From Virgibacillus phasianinus (lineage in GTDB: Bacteria > Bacillota > Bacilli > Bacillales > Amphibacillaceae), in NCBI RefSeq assembly GCF_002216775.1, contig NZ_CP022315.1, positions 2,480,001 through 2,544,000 on the forward strand: a stretch of 64,000 bases of DNA. The letters run 5' to 3'. Position 1 is the first letter of the stretch. Each line of letters begins with the position of its first letter. Below are positions 47,187 to 56,142 of the stretch, piece after piece. A program made the translations under genes and the position numbers. The notes under the pieces are model-generated. The model was given only the letters and a program-made list of their open reading frames with translations. It had not been told where the DNA came from and ran no database searches.

Positions 47187-48587
47187 GTGGAGGAAAAGTT
47201 ATTCTTTTATTATACGAACGATTTACATAGTAATTTTGACCAATGGGCACGTGTTGCAGGTTATTTAAAAGAAGCAAAAGATAGGAAACAGGCAGATGAT
47301 CAATCTTGCTGGTTAGTTGATATTGGCGACCATGTCGACCGCGTCCATCCAATTGCAGAGGCCTTTATGGGAAAGGCGAATGTACAGTTAATGAATGATG
47401 TGGGATATGATGTTGTTACCTTTGGGAATAACGAAGGAATCACGCTTGCTCATGATGACCTGTATCACCTGTATGATCATGCAAAATTTGATGTGGTGTG
47501 TGCAAACCTGCAAAATCTTCGGGGCGATAATCCCCCTTGGTTTCATCCGAGCGTAAACGTTACTTCTGTTAATGGAGTAAAGGTTGGGATTATTGGATTA
47601 ACCGCCCCATTTAATGCATTTTATGAATTGCTGGATTGGCATATTTTGCCCCCATTAGAAATTTTGGACCAGTATGTTAAACATCTTGCTGAACAGACGG
47701 ATGTGATTGTTCTGCTGTCCCATTTGGGTGTAACGGAGGATCAGGAGATAGCACGCAGGTATGACGAAATTGATGTCATCATTGGCGGACATACTCATCA
47801 TTTATTACGCACGGGAGAGACAGTAAATAACACAATCATCACCGCGGCCGGTAAACATTGCACATTTGTCGGTGAGGTAATCCTGACGTGGGACCATGAC
47901 CTGAAGAAGCTAGTAAAAAAAGAGGCGTATACTACCGATATCAGCCACCTGGCGAAAGATTTACAAACGGAACAAAATCTGAATGATCTTATCGTTCAGT
48001 CAGATAAGGTTTTGGAAGAAACAGTTGTCAGGCTGGATAAAACCATTGAGGTGAGTTGGTTCCGGGATACAAAAATAATGGAAAAGTTAGTGGGGACATT
48101 GAAGAATTGGACAAAGGCAGACTGTGCCATGCTGAATGCTGGTGTCTTGCTTGATCAGTTTGAAGCAGGCGAAGTAACGCTTAAAGATATCCACCGAATT
48201 TGTCCACATCCGATTAATCCTTGCGTCGTGGCGTTAAAAGGAGATGAACTGATTGAAGTGATTCGTGCTTCTTTTACAAGAGAGTTCATGGAATTACAGC
48301 TTAAAGGATTCGGATTTCGTGGGGAAGTACTTGGCAGAATGATTTATGCAGGTGTTGAGGTTGAGACAGAAATTAGAGAAGACGGTCAGGAATTTGTGAA
48401 AGATATCAGGATGAATGGACGAGCAATTGATCCTGATTATTCCTATCATGTAGCAACAGCTGATACGTTCACATTTGGAAGACTTTTGCCTGAAGTTGCT
48501 AAATCTGAAACAAAAAAATACTTTTTACCTGAATTTCTTCGTGATTTATTAACCAATACATTAAAAAAGGATTATGGTTCACGGTAA
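47187..48587 (+). CDS. yunD: Metallophosphatase/5'-nucleotidase-like protein (YunD)
   Basis: 466 residues: N-terminal calcineurin-like metallophosphoesterase (YTNDLHSNF, DIGDHVDR, FGNNEG, SHLG, GGHTHH metal ligands) and C-terminal 5'-nucleotidase domain (about 300-460). No signal peptide, so it is intracellular, unlike UshA-type enzymes. GTG 47187 with AAGGAG 8 nt upstream. Operon with yunC. Confidence 0.9.
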   Translation: MEEKLFFYYTNDLHSNFDQWARVAGYLKEAKDRKQADDQSCWLVDIGDHVDRVHPIAEAFMGKANVQLMNDVGYDVVTFGNNEGITLAHDDLYHLYDHAKFDVVCANLQNLRGDNPPWFHPSVNVTSVNGVKVGIIGLTAPFNAFYELLDWHILPPLEILDQYVKHLAEQTDVIVLLSHLGVTEDQEIARRYDEIDVIIGGHTHHLLRTGETVNNTIITAAGKHCTFVGEVILTWDHDLKKLVKKEAYTTDISHLAKDLQTEQNLNDLIVQSDKVLEETVVRLDKTIEVSWFRDTKIMEKLVGTLKNWTKADCAMLNAGVLLDQFEAGEVTLKDIHRICPHPINPCVVALKGDELIEVIRASFTREFMELQLKGFGFRGEVLGRMIYAGVEVETEIREDGQEFVKDIRMNGRAIDPDYSYHVATADTFTFGRLLPEVAKSETKKYFLPEFLRDLLTNTLKKDYGSR

Positions 48588-48659
48588 CTAGGCGAGTAGC
48601 ACCTGGGTCTCTATCCGCATACATATATATGGTGATAGGGAAAAGGGGGAAATACTTGC

Positions 48660-48962
48660 ATGATTACTGTAAATCCTTTGGAAATCGATGGAATGTTTTT
48701 TACTGCGATAACTGTCGAACTGCCAAAAACAAACCTGCTTATGATTTCGAATGATATTGGATATATTATGTGCGGTGCACTTGATGTTGATCTTTTAAAC
48801 GAGAAGCTGGCTGATCGGAATATTATTGCTGGCAGGGCTGTAGGGGTTAAAACGATTGACGAATTATTACACGCTCCACTTGAAAAAATAACCGATGCAT
48901 CAAAGCCGTATGGCTGGGAAGTAGGAATGATTGGAAAAGAAGCATTGGGGCACATATCCTGA
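48660..48962 (+). CDS. yunC: DUF1805 family protein (YunC)
   Basis: 100-residue YunC-like protein of DUF1805 with the pattern GYIMCGALDVDLLN and AGRAVGVKTIDELL. Function unknown. AAAGGGGG upstream of ATG. A terminator follows. Confidence 0.88.
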   Translation: MITVNPLEIDGMFFTAITVELPKTNLLMISNDIGYIMCGALDVDLLNEKLADRNIIAGRAVGVKTIDELLHAPLEKITDASKPYGWEVGMIGKEALGHIS

Positions 48963-48963
48963 C

Positions 48964-49002
48964 TAGTATGCTTTCCACTGCGTAAGGCATACTAAGTTTT
49001 TT
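48964..49002 (+). terminator. Terminator of yunD-yunC
   Basis: TAGTATGC (48964-48971) and GCATACTA (48987-48994), followed by AGTTTTTT. Confidence 0.75.
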
Positions 49003-49036
49003 AATTAAAGTTACTTTGAATATTAATTCTAACCTT

Positions 49037-49063
49037 CTTAAAACAAGCATAACTTGTGTTAAG
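49037..49063 (+). promoter_or_regulatory. Leader hairpin abutting the yunB ribosome site
   Basis: CTTAAAACAAG (49037-49047) and CTTGTGTTAAG (49053-49063) form an 11-bp stem with one mismatch and a 5-nt loop; its last bases are the AAG of the AAGGGGG ribosome site, so it could limit translation. Confidence 0.45.
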
Positions 49064-49078
49064 GGGGTTTTATTATTG

Positions 49079-49864
49079 ATGCAACCGAGGATATTTAACT
49101 TTAAGAAAAAAAATAGAACGCCACCTCCAGTTAAATACATATTGGTGATTACATGTGTCATATTTGTTGCAGCGGTATGGTTCAGTATTTGGTTTATTGG
49201 CAATAAGATACAACCTACCATAATGGAGATTGCCGAGGTAAAAACAACCGAGTTTGCAACGCGAGCTATTAATGCTGCAGTAAAATCAAGTGAAAATCTA
49301 ACATTTAATGAGTTAATCGATCTTAAATATGATGATGAAGGAAATGTAACCTGGATGGGTTGGAATGCGGCTACGTATAATAAGGCTTTAAGAACAGTTA
49401 CCCAGCGTGCTGAAAGCTTTTTATACAATATGAATAAAGGGGAAACCGTCGATACCGATGACCCGGATTTACCACCCGTGGATTATGATGATTCTGCAAA
49501 TGATTTAGCGGATAAGGATCCTACTGTTATAGAAATTCCTATTGGGCAGGCATTTGGGAACACAATTCTGGCAAATCTGGGACCAAAAATACCAGTGAAT
49601 TTTGAAATTGTCGGTGCTATTCAGTCAGATATCTTTACGGAAGAGAATGAAGTTGGAATTAATGGTTTTTTATACCAAATATACGTTGAAGTACAAGTGA
49701 ATGTGCAAATTGTGATTCCTTTTGCTACAGATACAGCAGAAGTCAGCACAAAGATTTTTCTTGACTCCGGAACTATAATGGGAGATGTACCAGATTTCTA
49801 TGGCGGTGGAAACGGCACCCCGCCAATAGCAATTCCAAAGAATGACTTGCAAGATAATGAATAA
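49079..49864 (+). CDS. yunB: Sporulation protein YunB
   Basis: 261-residue membrane-anchored protein: one transmembrane helix (about residues 18-40) and an extracellular/forespore-intermembrane domain (MEIAEVKTTEFATRAINAAV). YunB is a SigE-dependent sporulation protein. ATG 49079 (or TTG 49076, at better spacing from AAGGGGG) is the start; upstream in-frame codons lie within the leader hairpin. I did not find a convincing SigE promoter. Confidence 0.88.
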   Translation: MQPRIFNFKKKNRTPPPVKYILVITCVIFVAAVWFSIWFIGNKIQPTIMEIAEVKTTEFATRAINAAVKSSENLTFNELIDLKYDDEGNVTWMGWNAATYNKALRTVTQRAESFLYNMNKGETVDTDDPDLPPVDYDDSANDLADKDPTVIEIPIGQAFGNTILANLGPKIPVNFEIVGAIQSDIFTEENEVGINGFLYQIYVEVQVNVQIVIPFATDTAEVSTKIFLDSGTIMGDVPDFYGGGNGTPPIAIPKNDLQDNE

Positions 49865-49875
49865 CTTAGTATAAT
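49847..49875 (+). promoter_or_regulatory. SigA promoter of the lysine-riboswitch transcript
   Basis: TTGCAA (49847-49852), 17 nt, TATAAT (49870-49875); the -35 lies in the last codons of yunB. Confidence 0.78.
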
Positions 49876-49905
49876 AAAACAATAATTTCATAGACTAAAC
49901 CTTAT

Positions 49906-50147
49906 CAGATCGGTGAGGTAGAGGTGCAGACAGAAAGAGTAATCAATAGGAGAATGACAACGTTGATCATTGATGAAAGGGCTGTTTGCCGAAGTGTAGG
50001 AAGTTGTCAAACTTTCTATTGCTGGTATAGTTTTGAATAAAGGCTGTACTGTCATGTTCAAATGTGCATGGAGAACTACTGATCGAAATGGAGGATAACG
50101 TATATTGTTGAAACAATGATGGGTTATTTTCTATCATTGTTTTTTTA
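49906..50147 (+). ncRNA. Lysine riboswitch (L-box) with terminator
   Basis: P1 GATCGGTGAGGTAG (49909-49922) pairs with AACTACTGATC (50074-50084). Core blocks GAGGTAGAGGTGC, AGGAGAATG, AAGGGCTGTTTGCCGAAGT, GCTGGTAT and GGCTGTACTGTCATG match the lysine class. The terminator at 50112-50147 (AACAATGAT with ATCATTGTT, then TTTTTT) makes it a transcriptional OFF switch, so the next gene is expressed when lysine is scarce. Confidence 0.93.
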
Positions 50148-50202
50148 TGTACTTTTTTACGTATCTCCGTGCACTTTCATAAAATATATGGAGGTAAGAA
50201 GG

Positions 50203-51756
50203 ATGGAAGGAACGATTTATTCACTAATACCAGCATTGCTTATGCTTGTGTTAGTACTGCTAACAAAAAGAGTGTTATTATCCCTTGGAATTGGAATTAT
50301 AGTGGGGGCCTTATTTATCCATGATTTTAATCTGCTAGGCTCCGTTAATGAGATATGGATTGTTTTCTATCAAATTTTCTACACGTCTGAAGGATTGAAC
50401 GTAGGGAATCTGTTATTATTAGGGTTTTTGCTGCTTTTAGGAATTACGACGGCTTTTCTAACAGCCTCGGGTGGGAGCAGTGCTTTTGGAGAGTTTATGA
50501 TTAAACGGGTTAAAACCCGTGCAGGTGCCCAAGTAATGACCGCGGTATTGGGTGTTATTATTTTTATAGATGATTATTTCAATGCGCTGGCAGTTGGCCA
50601 AATAGCCCGCCCGCTTACAGACAGGCATAAGGTTTCACGCGCCAAGCTTGCTTATTATATTGATTCTACATCAGCTCCGGTAACTGTTCTTTCCCCAATT
50701 TCGAGCTGGGGGGCTTATATTATAGGCGTTCTAGGCAGTTTATTTGTGGCAAATGGAATAACGGATTTACAGCCACTTGAAGCATTTGTTAAAATGATTC
50801 CACTTAACTTTTATGCGATTGGTGCACTGATACTAGTATTTTTTACAGCTTACTTAAAAATGGATATTGGTCCAATGCGTGCACATGAAAAACGTGCTGT
50901 GGAAAAAGGAGAATTAATTGACCCCGAGGAGAAAAATATTCCAGGGGATCTAGGGGAAGTATTCCAGCCGCATAAAAATGGTAAGCTATATCATTTACTT
51001 GTCCCTATTATTGTCTTAGTAATTGGTACAGTTGTAGCAATGATTGTCACAGGCGCAAAAGCAAGTTCAGATGTTACGTTACTAAACATTTTTGCCAATA
51101 CGAATGTGAACTTATCGTTATTCATTGGCGGGGTTCTTGCAGTTGTGATTGCCCTCATTTTTCACCTGCTACTGAGTCAGCCAAGGGTCAACAGCTTTAA
51201 AATATTCGTTGAAGGTATAAAGACGATGCTTCCGGCTATTTATATTCTGTTATTAGCATGGATGATCGGAGCCATTATTGATACACTTGGAACAGGTAAT
51301 TACCTGGCAGAACTAGTGGAAAGGATGTCCATTGATTCCGCGTTCTTACCAGTTATATTCTTTCTTATTGCCAGTTTGATGGCATTAGCAACGGGAACCT
51401 CGTGGGGAACTTTTGGCATTATGCTGCCGATTGCCGCAGAAATTACAGTAATCACGGATGTATCCCTATTATTACCATCCCTTGCTGCAGTGTTAGCTGG
51501 TTCAGTATTCGGAGATCATTGCTCACCTATTTCTGACACGACTATTTTGTCATCAACCGGAGCAGGATCCAATCACATCGCCCATGTTCTGACACAACTG
51601 CCTTATGCTTGTATTGCAGCGTTAGTGGGATGCGTCAGCTTTATTGTGATAGGATTTTCGGGAAGCATACTTTTATCGCTGCTGTTAACAATCGTGTTAA
51701 TAATAGCCGTCAGCCTCTTTATTCACTTTATTAATAAAACAACAACAACTATATAG
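50203..51756 (+). CDS. NhaC-superfamily carrier, predicted lysine transporter (LysW type)
   Basis: 517-residue membrane protein with about eleven hydrophobic segments and NhaC-family motifs (FIDDYFNALAVG, DSTSAPVTVLSPISSWGAY, GTSWGTFG, FGDHCSPISDTTILSS). Sequence alone says Na+/H+ antiporter. The lysine riboswitch in front argues for lysine uptake, as proposed for LysW-type members of this superfamily. ATG 50203 has GGAGGT 7 nt upstream; earlier in-frame ATGs lie in the riboswitch terminator. Closed by the hairpin at 51767. Confidence 0.85.
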   Translation: MEGTIYSLIPALLMLVLVLLTKRVLLSLGIGIIVGALFIHDFNLLGSVNEIWIVFYQIFYTSEGLNVGNLLLLGFLLLLGITTAFLTASGGSSAFGEFMIKRVKTRAGAQVMTAVLGVIIFIDDYFNALAVGQIARPLTDRHKVSRAKLAYYIDSTSAPVTVLSPISSWGAYIIGVLGSLFVANGITDLQPLEAFVKMIPLNFYAIGALILVFFTAYLKMDIGPMRAHEKRAVEKGELIDPEEKNIPGDLGEVFQPHKNGKLYHLLVPIIVLVIGTVVAMIVTGAKASSDVTLLNIFANTNVNLSLFIGGVLAVVIALIFHLLLSQPRVNSFKIFVEGIKTMLPAIYILLLAWMIGAIIDTLGTGNYLAELVERMSIDSAFLPVIFFLIASLMALATGTSWGTFGIMLPIAAEITVITDVSLLLPSLAAVLAGSVFGDHCSPISDTTILSSTGAGSNHIAHVLTQLPYACIAALVGCVSFIVIGFSGSILLSLLLTIVLIIAVSLFIHFINKTTTTI

Positions 51757-51766
51757 CACGATGTAC

Positions 51767-51804
51767 AGCTGTCGGATGACCATTCATTCGACAGCTTTTT
51801 ATTT
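51767..51804 (+). terminator. Terminator of the NhaC-family gene
   Basis: AGCTGTCG and CGACAGCT across an 14-nt loop, followed by TTTTTATTT. Confidence 0.8.
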
Positions 51805-51807
51805 GTT

Positions 51808-51836
51808 TTGACATAGTCATAAAGTACCGTTATAAT
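51808..51836 (+). promoter_or_regulatory. Consensus SigA promoter of the NSS transporter genes
   Basis: TTGACA (51808-51813), 17 nt, TATAAT (51831-51836): perfect in both boxes and spacing, so strong basal expression is expected. Confidence 0.85.
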
Positions 51837-51939
51837 AAAATCATAAATATCTGAAAAAAGTAAAGATTTATAACATTACTTCTTATTTTTTTCATAGATA
51901 TAAATAGAAAGAATGACTAGTAATGGGGAGGTAGAAACA

Positions 51940-53469
51940 ATGGAGACAAGGTCTCAGTGGGGAACACGAGCAGGTTTTATTATGGCTGCAGTTGGTTCGG
52001 CAATTGGTTTAGGCAACATTTGGCGATTTCCATCGGTGGCGTATGAAAATGGTGGTGGCGCATTCTTTATACCATATTTATTTGCACTTCTTACAGCAGG
52101 AATTCCGATTCTTATCATGGAATTCACAATGGGTCATAAGTACAAAGGCTCAGCACCACTAACGTACAAAAGAATTAATAAAAAAGCTGAATGGGTAGGC
52201 TGGTGGGCGGTAATAGTCGCTTTCGTTATCTCTACCTATTACTCGGTCATTATTGCCTGGGCAATATCATATTCCATTTTCTCCTTTAATTTAAGCTGGG
52301 GGAAAGACACGGAAGGTTTCTTGTTTGGTGATTATTTAAACCTAACGGATCCGGGGCAAATGGGCAGCTTCGTACCTAGTGTACTTATACCATTAATTAT
52401 TGTTTGGATTGTTGTATTAGGAATTTTATTTAAAGGTGTTAAAAAAGGGATTGAGGTAGCGAATCGAATTTTCATACCAGCATTGGTAATTATTTTCCTT
52501 ATTATTGTAATTCGTGCAGTAACGTTACCTGGTGCATTGTCAGGATTAGAGGCGTTTTTCGCACCTGATTTTGATAAAATTCTGGAGCCTGGGGTATGGG
52601 TTGCAGCGTACGGGCAAATATTCTTTAGTATGTCAATTGCGTTCGCTATTATGATTACGTATTCCAGTTACCTGCCAAAAAAATCCGATATTACGAATAA
52701 TGCATTTATCACTGGATTTGGTAACTCAAGTTTTGAATTACTATGTGGAATCGGTGTGTTCTCAGCACTTGGATTTATGGCTACCCAACAAGGGGTTCCA
52801 ATTGACGAAGTAGTTGCAGGTGGAGTAGGGCTGGCATTTGTTGTATTCCCGCAAATCATCAATCAGTTTCCAGCGCTTAATGAGCTCTTCGGCTTCTTAT
52901 TCTTTGCTTCATTAGTTCTTGCAGGATTGACGTCATTGATGTCCATTACGGAAACATATGTAGCTGGACTGGTAGATAAATTTAACATTTCAAGAAATAA
53001 AGCAGTTTTATTTGGTGGAGGACTTGCAGCGGTAATATCATTATTATTTGCTACACAGGGTGGACTTAACTTCCTTGACGCAGCAGATTACTTTATTAAC
53101 CAATTTGGTGTCGCATTCTTAGGGTTAGTCGAGGTTGTCTTGATGGCCTGGATATTCCGTAAGTTAAATGAATTCAAAGCGCATGCCAATGAAATTTCTG
53201 ACATCCAATTAGGGGCATGGTGGACCGTAAGCTTAAGTGTAATTACACCAATTGTCTTAGGTTATCAGATGTTTGGCTTATTTAAAGAAAACTTATTGAA
53301 ACAATTTGATACTCCGACCGGCAACTATAGTGGGTATACGGATGCGTTTATCTTTTATGGTGGCTGGTTAATTGCCATCGGCGCAATCGTTGTAGGTATC
53401 CTATTGTCATTCAGCAAGTGGAGAGCTAACCGCGAATTTAAAGATCAAGCTTCTAAGGGAGGCGAATAA
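51940..53469 (+). CDS. Sodium-dependent transporter, NSS family (MetP-like)
   Basis: 509-residue neurotransmitter:sodium symporter with twelve helices. Signature GFIMAAVGSAIGLGNIWRFP (Na+/substrate site in helix 1) and the unwound helix-6 region are intact. The 35-residue downstream gene marks it as the large subunit of a MetPS-type system, known in Corynebacterium for methionine and alanine uptake; the substrate here is inferred. ATG 51940 with GGGGAGG 8 nt upstream. Confidence 0.9.
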   Translation: METRSQWGTRAGFIMAAVGSAIGLGNIWRFPSVAYENGGGAFFIPYLFALLTAGIPILIMEFTMGHKYKGSAPLTYKRINKKAEWVGWWAVIVAFVISTYYSVIIAWAISYSIFSFNLSWGKDTEGFLFGDYLNLTDPGQMGSFVPSVLIPLIIVWIVVLGILFKGVKKGIEVANRIFIPALVIIFLIIVIRAVTLPGALSGLEAFFAPDFDKILEPGVWVAAYGQIFFSMSIAFAIMITYSSYLPKKSDITNNAFITGFGNSSFELLCGIGVFSALGFMATQQGVPIDEVVAGGVGLAFVVFPQIINQFPALNELFGFLFFASLVLAGLTSLMSITETYVAGLVDKFNISRNKAVLFGGGLAAVISLLFATQGGLNFLDAADYFINQFGVAFLGLVEVVLMAWIFRKLNEFKAHANEISDIQLGAWWTVSLSVITPIVLGYQMFGLFKENLLKQFDTPTGNYSGYTDAFIFYGGWLIAIGAIVVGILLSFSKWRANREFKDQASKGGE

Positions 53470-53470
53470 T

Positions 53471-53578
53471 ATGAGTGCCAGTGCAATCTTTGTTATGGTA
53501 TTAGGTATAGTTATTATTTGGGGCGGACTTGCGGCGAGTATTATCAATGCCGTTAAGAAAGCTAAACAGGCAAAATAA
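53471..53578 (+). CDS. MetS-like NSS transporter small subunit
   Basis: 35-residue peptide with one transmembrane helix (AIFVMVLGIVIIWGGLAASI) and a basic tail (NAVKKAKQAK). Starts one base after the stop of the transporter gene, so expression is coupled. In MetPS the small subunit is required for activity. Followed by a strong terminator. Confidence 0.88.
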   Translation: MSASAIFVMVLGIVIIWGGLAASIINAVKKAKQAK

Positions 53579-53587
53579 GGTTCATTA

Positions 53588-53627
53588 AAAACCATTGCGG
53601 TTGTAAATCACAACTGCAATGGTTTAA
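53588..53627 (+). terminator. Terminator of the MetPS-type operon
   Basis: AACCATTGCGGTTGT and ACAACTGCAATGGTT form a 15-bp stem with one mismatch; the tail is TTTAAC. Confidence 0.75.
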
Positions 53628-53691
53628 CTATGTTATAGGTAAATTATATGGTAGGATAACAAATGAAATATGCATGTAAAGGGGTGAACCT

Positions 53692-54030
53692 ATGTCTGAT
53701 TATAACCAAGTATCAAATGATGAACGTTTACTTGCGATGTTACTTTATCTGGTAAGCTTTCCATTGCCTATATTGGGGCCATTAGTCATTTGGCTGATTA
53801 AAAGAGATGGATCGGCATTTATCGACTATCATGGTAAAGAATATTTTAATTTTTTCATATCCTACAGTATCTATGCATTTATTAGTACTATATTAATTAT
53901 TTTATTAATTGGTTTACTTCTAATTTGGATTGTAGGAATTATGGCTGTGGTCTTTACAATTGTTGCGCTAATTAAGGCGTATAGTGGTGAAAGATATCGT
54001 TTTCCATTGATTTTTAGGCTGATTAAATAA
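53692..54030 (+). CDS. DUF4870 domain-containing membrane protein
   Basis: 112 residues: soluble N-terminus, then three hydrophobic segments with the family pattern LLYLVSFPLPILGPLVIWLIKRDGSAFIDYHGKEYFNF. Function unknown. AAAGGGGTGA before ATG. Confidence 0.85.
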   Translation: MSDYNQVSNDERLLAMLLYLVSFPLPILGPLVIWLIKRDGSAFIDYHGKEYFNFFISYSIYAFISTILIILLIGLLLIWIVGIMAVVFTIVALIKAYSGERYRFPLIFRLIK

Positions 54031-54169
54031 TAATTTAATACGGGAACGAGAAAGCCGTGAATTTTGCGGGGTTTTTCTTATCCATTTTTGATTTGCTATA
54101 TTATGGAAGTGCTATATAATAAAAAACGTTGATATTAATCTAATAATTAAGTCAAAGGGGATGAAGAAA

Positions 54170-54967
54170 ATGAATAACCACGAAATTGATTACAAACTAC
54201 ATGGCGATGACATGCAATTTGTTGAAATTGAACTAGATCCACAGGAAACAGTAATTGCAGAGGCCGGAAGTTTAATGATGATGGAGGATCAGATTCGCAT
54301 GGAGACAATTTTCGGAAGCGGGTCAGATGATCAACAGGGTGGCCTAATGGGCAAGCTTCTTGGTGCGGGTAAACGTGTCATAACCGGCGAGAGTTTATTT
54401 ATGACAACATTCACGAATGAAGGATCTGGTAAAAAACATGCGTCATTCGCTGCGCCGTATCCAGGTAAAATCATACCAATGGATCTTAGTGAGATTAATG
54501 GAAAATTGATTTGCCAAAAGGATTCATTCCTTGCGGCTGCTAAGGGAGTAGCAATCGGCATCGAATTTCAAAAGAAAGTTGGCACAGGTTTTTTCGGTGG
54601 CGAAGGTTTTATCATGCAAAAACTGGAAGGTGATGGAATGGCCTTTGTTCACGCTGGGGGAACGATGTACAAAAAAGTTCTTGAACCAGGTGAAACATTG
54701 CGTGTTGACACCGGTTGTCTTGTTGCCATGACAGGTGATGTAGACTACAATATCGAATTTATTGGTGGTGTTAAAACTGCTTTATTCGGTGGCGAAGGTT
54801 TATTTTTTGCAACTCTTAGAGGACCAGGTACAGTATGGACTCAGTCCTTACCATTTAGCCGATTAGCAAGTCGGGTGTTCGCTGCAGCACCTGAGAAAGG
54901 CGGATCTCAAGGTGAAGGAAGTATTGCTGGTGGATTATTTGGTTTATTAGGCGGCGATAGAAAGTAG
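54170..54967 (+). CDS. TIGR00266/AIM24 family protein
   Basis: 265-residue protein of the AIM24/TIGR00266 family with Gly-rich loops ([49 protein letters not shown]) and a trimeric double-stranded beta-fold expected from homologues. Function unknown. ATG 54170 is preferred to 54161, which directly abuts the GGGG ribosome site. Strong terminator follows. Confidence 0.88.
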   Translation: MNNHEIDYKLHGDDMQFVEIELDPQETVIAEAGSLMMMEDQIRMETIFGSGSDDQQGGLMGKLLGAGKRVITGESLFMTTFTNEGSGKKHASFAAPYPGKIIPMDLSEINGKLICQKDSFLAAAKGVAIGIEFQKKVGTGFFGGEGFIMQKLEGDGMAFVHAGGTMYKKVLEPGETLRVDTGCLVAMTGDVDYNIEFIGGVKTALFGGEGLFFATLRGPGTVWTQSLPFSRLASRVFAAAPEKGGSQGEGSIAGGLFGLLGGDRK

Positions 54968-54973
54968 ATAGAA

Positions 54974-55016
54974 AAAGTTCAACCTTGTGCAGATTTCACA
55001 CAAGGTTGAACTTTTC
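54974..55016. terminator. Terminator of the AIM24-like gene
   Basis: AAAGTTCAACCTTGTG and CACAAGGTTGAACTTT, a perfect 16-bp stem with an 8-nt loop, flanked by A and T runs. Confidence 0.88.
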
Positions 55017-55039
55017 TTAAAAGATAAAAATATGTGAAA

Positions 55040-55150
55040 TATGTCTAGCTTCAGCGCCCAGAAGTTGCAGTATAAGCAATGGACACTACTAACGCTAAAC
55101 CCATGCGTTCTCCGGTCCCTTGCTTATGCGTCGGCTTCTAAACAGCACTT
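55040..55150. repeat. TGTCTAGCTYCAGCGCC-type intergenic repeat
   Basis: TGTCTAGCTTCAGCGCCCAG opens an imperfect palindrome in which AGAAGTTGCAGTATAAGCAA (55061-55080) is inverted near 55119-55139. This sequence type is common between genes in Bacillaceae. It lies at the 3' end of the lytH gene. Confidence 0.6.
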
Positions 55151-55158
55151 ACCTTTTC

Positions 55159-56127
55159 TTATTTCTTTGATTTATCCATCCGTTCCCATTTCTTTAAGTA
55201 TGGATATGGATCAAATGACCATTCACTGTACCCGTTATCCTTGTACATCCCATAATGCAGATGTGGTGGGAACTTGCCTGATGTTCCAGGAGGACCATAC
55301 CCCGTAGAACCAACGTAACCAATAACGTCACCTGGTTTAATGATCTGTCCTACTTTTATACCGTCCTTATATTTGCTCAGATGGGCATAGTAGTGGTAAA
55401 TGTTATGAACGTCCCGAAGGCCAATTCGCCATCCGCCGAATAGGTTCCAGCCCATTAATTCAACAACGCCATAGGTTGATGATCTAACAGGTGTTCCATA
55501 GTCGGCAAAAATATCTGTTCCTTCATGTATTCGCAGGCCACCGAATCCCCGTCTATTTCCCCAGGTATTGTTATAACTGTAATTATAATTGGATGGTAGT
55601 GGAAATACGCGGTCGGTTAATTCAATGCCATTAAATTTATTGAAAACGCGCGCTGTGTCCATAATCGATTGAACACTCAAATCACGCTGATAATAATTCC
55701 AGAGCGCAATTTTAATATCTTCTTTTGAATATCCATAGCTCTGCAAATATTGACCCATTGTATATAAAATGTCCTCAGGATTTTTGGGATCGGCCTTTTG
55801 ATCTCCATTTCCGTCCCTTCCAATTCCATTAAAAATTGTGATGGCTGTTTCACTTTTATTATTTATATTACCAGGGCCAAACCATTTTACTGGTTCAAAG
55901 GAAATGGAAATAATCTGGGAAGAAGGTACATCCTTTTGAATATTTCGCTCGTATTGATCTATTGCGGCAAAATAATACCAGGGTATTGATGTAATAGCCT
56001 CTGTTTTTTTATAGAGTTCCATCCGTTTTTTATACATGTCATCATTTTCTTCGGCGTGAAGAGTATCTGTGCTTACCAGTATAAAAAGGAAAACGAGCAT
56101 AGCGCAAATTATTCGGTACATTTTCAT
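55159..56127 (-). CDS. lytH: Sporulation M23 endopeptidase LytH
   Basis: 322 residues: signal peptide ending TLHA|EEN, an N-terminal region of about 150 residues, and a C-terminal M23 (LytM-like) zinc peptidase with HEGTDIF (HxxxD) and PHLHYG (HxH). In B. subtilis LytH trims L-Ala-D-Glu peptides in the spore cortex under SigK. AAGGTGA about 8 nt before the ATG. Follows the YutC-like gene by 15 bp, so likely co-transcribed. Confidence 0.88.
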   Translation of the reverse strand: MKMYRIICAMLVFLFILVSTDTLHAEENDDMYKKRMELYKKTEAITSIPWYYFAAIDQYERNIQKDVPSSQIISISFEPVKWFGPGNINNKSETAITIFNGIGRDGNGDQKADPKNPEDILYTMGQYLQSYGYSKEDIKIALWNYYQRDLSVQSIMDTARVFNKFNGIELTDRVFPLPSNYNYSYNNTWGNRRGFGGLRIHEGTDIFADYGTPVRSSTYGVVELMGWNLFGGWRIGLRDVHNIYHYYAHLSKYKDGIKVGQIIKPGDVIGYVGSTGYGPPGTSGKFPPHLHYGMYKDNGYSEWSFDPYPYLKKWERMDKSKK

Positions 56128-56142
56128 AGCAGCATCACCTTG

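Noticed and set aside
55041..55307. 88-codon rightward frame
   Set aside because: Starts in an intergenic repeat and ends antisense to lytH.
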